From assembly GCA_002428325.1 (NCBI GenBank), contig DIVR01000032.1:7216-17515 (forward strand): a stretch of DNA of 10,300 bases, read 5' to 3'. The position numbers and the translations under genes were made by a program. Positions 7,282-10,300 of this stretch are shown in pieces. The notes below the pieces were generated by a model that worked only from the letters and a program-made list of their open reading frames with translations, did not search any database and was not told the origin of the DNA. Numbering within the stretch: position 1 is the first letter of the stretch; every line of letters starts with the position of its first letter. Origin of the DNA: a bacterium UBP4_UBA6127 (lineage in GTDB: Bacteria; UBP4; UBA4092).

Positions 7282-7303
7282 AAAGGGGAAAAAGCCATAA
7301 GAG

Positions 7304-7352
7304 GGTCTGCCCGGAAGAAGGATACAAATTCCTTCAGGCAGGCCGATTTTTT
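7304..7352 (+). terminator. Hairpin plus T-run in the ferredoxin leader: possible attenuator
   Basis: GGTCTGCC (7304-7311) pairs with GGCAGGCC (7337-7344) with one G-U pair. An inner stem GAAGGA/TCCTTC (7317-7322 with 7330-7335) closes a 7-nt loop, with an asymmetric internal loop between the stems. After GA come six T (7347-7352). This has the form of an intrinsic terminator, yet it lies about 60 nt upstream of the ferredoxin ATG with no plus-strand gene before it in the window. It could end a short RNA of about 65 nt, act as a conditional attenuator, or merely be a structured leader. I do not recognise a known riboswitch class. Confidence 0.45.
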
Positions 7353-7412
7353 GTGTGCTGTTATCTAATTCGATTTCCTGAGACACAGGGAAAGAGGAAA
7401 GGAGAACTCTAC

Positions 7413-7583
7413 ATGGCAGCAATAGTAGATCTCGAAAAATGCACTGGCTGCGCCACCTGCGTAGATGCCTGTCCAACCAATGCCATTCAGATGAGCGACA
7501 ATCATGCCGTTATTACCGATGAATGCGTGGAATGCAGCGCTTGCGTGGATGCCTGCCCGACAGAAGCCATCAGCCTCAGCTAA
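7413..7583 (+). CDS. 2[4Fe-4S] ferredoxin, bacterial (clostridial-type), 56 aa
   Basis: Small soluble electron carrier with two four-iron clusters. The two cysteine sets are CTGCATCVDACP (Cys10, 13, 16, 20) and CVECSACVDACP (Cys38, 41, 44, 48). In this fold, the first three cysteines of each set join with the last cysteine of the other set, giving two low-potential [4Fe-4S] clusters. Length (56 aa) and even spacing are typical, with no insertion between clusters of the kind seen in Alvin-type ferredoxins. Such proteins serve hydrogenases, pyruvate:ferredoxin oxidoreductase and other anaerobic enzymes, none of which is in the window. The start at 7413 has AAAGGAG 8 nt upstream; an in-frame start at 7353 would add 20 residues without similarity and lacks a site. 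The gene ends in tandem stops TAATAA and is a single-gene unit closed by the terminator downstream. Confidence 0.96.
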   Translation: MAAIVDLEKCTGCATCVDACPTNAIQMSDNHAVITDECVECSACVDACPTEAISLS

Positions 7584-7617
7584 TAAATCATCATTCCTTT
7601 ACCGGGAATATTTAAAA

Positions 7618-7633
7618 TTGAATGATCATTCAA
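7618..7633. repeat. 16-bp perfect palindrome between ferredoxin stop and terminator
   Basis: TTGAATGATCATTCAA is symmetrical at every base. It looks like operators of TetR-family repressors, but it lies downstream of the ferredoxin and about 170 bp before the next ATG, not over a clear promoter. Its last three bases overlap the left arm of the terminator, so as RNA it could compete with that hairpin. Role unknown; it may be chance in an A/T-rich stretch. Confidence 0.45.
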
Positions 7634-7673
7634 ATAAAAAAGCCAGCCTGTAGAAGGTTGGCTTTTTTATTTG
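7631..7673 (+). terminator. Intrinsic terminator of the ferredoxin gene
   Basis: A 19-bp stem (7631-7649 with 7655-7673, one G-U pair) with loop GTAGA. Its core is AGCCAGCCT/AGGTTGGCT, bordered by six A on the left and six T on the right. On the plus strand, the T-run forms the 3' end. It ends about 50 nt after the ferredoxin stop and separates it from the next gene. The A-run would let it also work on the minus strand. Confidence 0.9.
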
Positions 7674-7693
7674 GTTTTTAAAAAGACCTTCCA

Positions 7694-7722
7694 TTTAAAA
7701 ATATAACCAGTCCTAATATAAT
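7694..7722 (+). promoter_or_regulatory. Candidate promoter for the 823-aa secreted protein gene
   Basis: TTTAAA (7694-7699), 17-nt spacer, perfect TATAAT (7717-7722). The -35 matches consensus at four of six positions. It lies after the terminator and about 80 nt before the ATG. The surroundings are very A/T-rich, so chance matches are likely. A competing candidate is the TTGACA at 7743. Confidence 0.45.
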
Positions 7723-7742
7723 TTTATTCCCTAAATAAATAG

Positions 7743-7773
7743 TTGACAGGTATACCCTTATGTATAGTAAAAT
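7743..7773 (+). promoter_or_regulatory. Alternative promoter candidate with consensus TTGACA
   Basis: A perfect -35 TTGACA (7743-7748) is followed by TATAGT at 14 nt (7763-7768) or TAAAAT at 19 nt (7768-7773); both spacings are poor. An 8-bp palindrome GGTATACC (7749-7756) lies in the spacer. Start would fall 20-30 nt before the ATG. Less convincing than the upstream candidate by spacing, better by -35. Confidence 0.3.
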
Positions 7774-7802
7774 TGCCGTTAACTTCATCCCAGGAGGGTA
7801 AA

Positions 7803-10274
7803 ATGAAGAAAAAATTACTTCTATTTTTATGTCTGCTGTCAGGATTTGCCATACTCATGGTAAACGCAGCCGCACAACAATCGAAAGAACTCATATCAGG
7901 AGAATTGAGTTCAGTTCCTATGGACACAGCGTTAGTTGTCATCGCATCACAACCTATTACAGGGGTTCCCATTTCGGTGTCGCCCCAGGACACCTTGGGA
8001 CGACAGGATGGAACAACTAATTTCCAGAGAACCTATTATAGGTCCACAGATGTAACATTATCAGCGCCTTCTTCTTTTAATAACCGTTCTTTTATTCGTT
8101 GGGCCGTACAAGATGGTGCCTCTGGAAACAGCAATGAAATCACAACCTTAACGACCTGCACTGTAAGTTTACCTTCACAGAACTATACTTTTTATGCCGT
8201 TTATGAGACCTTAACTTCCAAATTAAGTCTCAGCCCCAATGAAAATTTAACGACTACAAAAAACCCGACCGATTCTTTTAATACATCTGAAAAAGTTTAC
8301 ACTCTGACCAACACAGGCAATGATGTATTGGATTGGTCCGTTTCAGTGAATCAAAGCTGGGTCAGCCTCTCATTAAGCTCTGGCAGCCTGGCTATTGGTG
8401 ACAGCACTACAGTTACCGTCTCAATTAACAGTACCGCAGAATCTTTTACGTATGGTAATTACACCGCCCAGGTGGATTTCACCAATTTAGACAATGGGGT
8501 CGGTAATGCTCAGAAATATGTTATCTATGAGGTAGTCCCTTCAAATCCTCAATTAAGCGTTACCCCCGATGAAAATGTTTATTCCATTTTCACTGAGAAC
8601 AGGGCGTTTCCTGCCACTGAAAAAGTCTATACTCTGTCCAACACCGGAAATGATATTTTAAACTGGTCTATTACCGCAGATCAGAGCTGGGTCAGCATTT
8701 CTATGGATTCAGGCTCTTTAGGCCTGAGTGAAAGCACCACCGTAACAGTGTCCATTGTCAGTAGCGATGTCGCCGCTTTCTCTTATGGCTCTTATACGGC
8801 AAATATAACTTTCAGTAATTTAGACAATGGCCTGGGTACTGCTCTTAAATATGCCATTTGCGATGTCATTCAATCTAATCCGGAATTAAGCATTTCCCCG
8901 AATGAAGATTTCTATTCCGACCGCACTACCAGCAGTTCATTTGTTGCCGAAGAAAAAGTTTATACGGTATCCAATAGTGGAAATAACCTTATGAATTGGA
9001 CAGCTTCGGTTGACAAGAACTGGGTCACTCTTTCGATGGATTCCGGAAGCCTGGATGTCAGCGAAAATACCACTCTTACGGTGGCTCTTAATTCGGCTGC
9101 TTCTGATTTCACTTATGGGTATTATACCGCCAAGGTAAGTTTTTCTAACTTGGAAAATGCCAATGGCAATGAAGATAAATATCTCATCTATCATGTCATT
9201 CCCGACCCTGCGAATTTACCATGGGATAACGACATGGGTGATTTCGAACCCGCTGATGACACTGTCTTCTGGGCATTTGAACAGCCTGAAGGGACCGATG
9301 CCATGTGTCCTTATGACTGGATTTCTACTTTCCAGGGACGTACCGGTATCCTGCAAGTCAGCTGCGACACCCAGAATGCCGGCTTAAAAATGACCAGCAT
9401 TCCCCAGTTTGCTTCTTCTGCAGCTCAGAATTGCTGGAAAATCACCGTGGATTATTACTCCGAAGCCACCGTCAGCATGCATTCGATTCTTCCTGCGCTC
9501 CTGTTATACAGCGACAACAGTAATTATCAGATCAGGGAAATCGGCGCCTCCTTCATTGGAATGGGCTTGACCCCTGTCAATTCCTGGCAGCAATGGAGCG
9601 GTTACCTTCTTAGTAAAGGTTCTCCTACCGGACAGCTTCAGCTGATCATGAAAAATCAGAATATGGAAGGCAACCTTTATATCGATAAGATTACCTTGAG
9701 CGAGATTACCACTGAAGAAATGCAGAACCCGGTTGACCTGAATGTCACCTGCGGCGATTTCGACCCGGCCACAGATACCACTCAATGGGGTTATGAAAGA
9801 GTCTTCAGCACTGATAGCGGAATGCCGGCGATCCGATATTCCAACGGTGGATGGGGTGGTCAGAATCAAATGATTTGGGGCTACTTCCAGCCGGGCCAGA
9901 CTTTGAAAGTAACCTCCAAGGAAACCTTTGCCTCTGTCTCCGCTAACCATCGAGTTATGTTGACAGCCAAAGTCTATGTCTATTCATCCGGCACTTCCAA
10001 GGTTAATTTCCAAGCCAACATTTTCAATGAACAGAGCATGAGCAACTTTAATATTGGCGCTTATGCCGCCGTTGAAAATCTCCCGGGTAACACCTGGAAC
10101 ACCTGCACGGCGATGATGACGACTCAGCAGGATGTCAATCGTCTGCAGATTCAGGCCTTTAATAACAGTAATAATCAACAGATGATACTGTTTGATGATA
10201 TCAATCTGTTTGATCTCGGTGAAGTCGCTATAGAACCTCTCGATGGCGCACCGGCAGCAGAATTAAAAGATTAA
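7803..10274 (+). CDS. Secreted modular adhesin-like/carbohydrate-binding protein: InlB-B-like, three BACON-like and two jelly-roll modules (823 aa)
   Basis: Exported protein, probably binding polysaccharide or surfaces; no catalytic domain is visible. Residues 1-24 are a signal peptide (MKKKLLLFLCLLSGFAILMVNAAA). Residues 55-134 resemble the InlB B-repeat-like module (VPISVSPQDTLG.QDGTTNFQRTY...VTLSAP...F.RW...YAVYE). Residues 141-470 hold three repeats of about 110 aa, each with EKVYT-(L/V)-(T/S)N-(T/S)GN, W, (S/N)WV, SGSL, TTVTV and YT-x3-FxNL, the pattern of BACON-like Ig repeats. Residues 473-635 and 645-805 are two related modules beginning GDF-(E/D)-PA-D-T-W and ending with YIDKITL or LFDDINLF, typical of carbohydrate-binding jelly rolls. 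The end (EPLDGAPAAELKD) shows no sortase, PEP-CTERM or type IX sorting signal. The ATG has AGGAGG 5 nt upstream. An in-frame TTG start at 7743 would spoil the signal peptide and lies in the promoter region. Confidence 0.88.
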   Translation: MKKKLLLFLCLLSGFAILMVNAAAQQSKELISGELSSVPMDTALVVIASQPITGVPISVSPQDTLGRQDGTTNFQRTYYRSTDVTLSAPSSFNNRSFIRWAVQDGASGNSNEITTLTTCTVSLPSQNYTFYAVYETLTSKLSLSPNENLTTTKNPTDSFNTSEKVYTLTNTGNDVLDWSVSVNQSWVSLSLSSGSLAIGDSTTVTVSINSTAESFTYGNYTAQVDFTNLDNGVGNAQKYVIYEVVPSNPQLSVTPDENVYSIFTENRAFPATEKVYTLSNTGNDILNWSITADQSWVSISMDSGSLGLSESTTVTVSIVSSDVAAFSYGSYTANITFSNLDNGLGTALKYAICDVIQSNPELSISPNEDFYSDRTTSSSFVAEEKVYTVSNSGNNLMNWTASVDKNWVTLSMDSGSLDVSENTTLTVALNSAASDFTYGYYTAKVSFSNLENANGNEDKYLIYHVIPDPANLPWDNDMGDFEPADDTVFWAFEQPEGTDAMCPYDWISTFQGRTGILQVSCDTQNAGLKMTSIPQFASSAAQNCWKITVDYYSEATVSMHSILPALLLYSDNSNYQIREIGASFIGMGLTPVNSWQQWSGYLLSKGSPTGQLQLIMKNQNMEGNLYIDKITLSEITTEEMQNPVDLNVTCGDFDPATDTTQWGYERVFSTDSGMPAIRYSNGGWGGQNQMIWGYFQPGQTLKVTSKETFASVSANHRVMLTAKVYVYSSGTSKVNFQANIFNEQSMSNFNIGAYAAVENLPGNTWNTCTAMMTTQQDVNRLQIQAFNNSNNQQMILFDDINLFDLGEVAIEPLDGAPAAELKD
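8223..9212 (+). repeat. Three tandem BACON-like Ig repeats within the secreted protein
   Basis: Units begin at about 8223, 8550 and 8883 and are about 109-111 codons long. Each begins LS-(L/V/I)-(S/T)-P-(N/D)-E and keeps N-(T/S)-GN, (S/N)WV, SGSL and YT at the same spacing. Protein similarity is strong while the DNA has drifted, so the duplications are old and not recent slippage. BACON-type domains are associated with carbohydrate or mucin contact in gut and environmental bacteria, though here binding is not shown. Confidence 0.75.
9219..10217 (+). repeat. Two tandem jelly-roll (CBM-like) modules within the secreted protein
   Basis: Module A spans about residues 473-635 and module B about 645-805. 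Shared marks: GDFEPADDTVFW versus GDFDPATDTTQW at the start, a central Trp-rich part (SWQQWSGYLL versus NTWNTCTAMM), then QLQLIM...LYIDKITL versus RLQIQAF...ILFDDINLF at the end. This is the pattern of CBM4/9-like beta-sandwich modules, in which the late acidic residue often binds calcium. Similarity between A and B is moderate, so the assignment to a named family is an inference. Confidence 0.6.
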
Positions 10275-10300
10275 ACTGATTTCTGTATTTTGCCACGTAT

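Noticed and set aside
7189..7476. 95-codon minus-strand frame across the intergenic region
   Set aside because: It starts antisense inside the ferredoxin, has no domain, and overlaps the leader hairpin and promoter; low-complexity hydrophobic content comes from the purine-rich plus strand.
8223..9212. Recent tandem duplication or CRISPR-like repeat
   Set aside because: Repeat units are about 330 bp, similar as protein but drifted as DNA; they are old domain repeats, not an array.
10275..10300. Terminator after the secreted protein gene
   Set aside because: Only 26 bases remain and no stem-loop is visible in them.

Overview
The window is a bacterial chromosomal segment of moderate, roughly 40-45% GC, with strong Shine-Dalgarno sites ahead of nearly every gene. 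A bacterial 2[4Fe-4S] ferredoxin suggests an anaerobic lifestyle. The secreted proteins use modules (LVIVD propellers, BACON-like Ig repeats, an InlB-B-like module, a GspG-like SVGPDG tail) that are common in free-living, envelope-rich phyla such as the PVC/FCB relatives. I cannot fix the phylum from sequence alone, and no rRNA, tRNA, CRISPR array or insertion sequence was seen.

Left two thirds (1-7130, all minus strand): one compact operon, read right to left. A sigma-70-like promoter (TTGACT, 16 nt, TATACT) has its -10 box inside a near-perfect 26-bp palindrome, the likely operator. It is followed by a small membrane-anchored protein with a GspG-like C-terminal tail, a YtrA-type GntR repressor, a YtrB-type ABC ATPase, a large permease of 812 aa, a 28-codon small ORF, a second large permease of 810 aa, and the start of a third, ordinary ABC-2 permease that runs off the left edge. 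Gaps from the ATPase onward are +2, -4 (ATGA), -1 (TAATG) and 0 nt, so translation is probably coupled along this part of the message.

The striking point is the design of the two large permeases. Each is a tandem paralogue built as an extra N-terminal membrane module (about 190 aa), then an ABC-2 permease core with an FASETEN...STRPLHPR loop, then a C-terminal domain of about 375 aa with LVIVD-type beta-propeller repeats. The positive-inside rule places that domain outside the cytoplasm. Two such proteins next to a repressor, an ATPase and a GspG-tail protein look like an envelope sensing or export machine of unknown substrate.

Middle (7058-7412): a divergent intergenic region with the operon promoter and operator on the minus strand. 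On the plus strand it holds a possible extended -10 promoter and a hairpin followed by six T that could act as an attenuator in the ferredoxin leader.

Right third (7413-10300, plus strand): a 56-aa ferredoxin, a 16-bp perfect palindrome, a strong intrinsic terminator, then a separately promoted gene for an 823-aa secreted modular protein. It has a signal peptide, an InlB-B-like module, three BACON-like repeats and two tandem carbohydrate-binding-like jelly-roll modules, with no visible catalytic domain or anchor.
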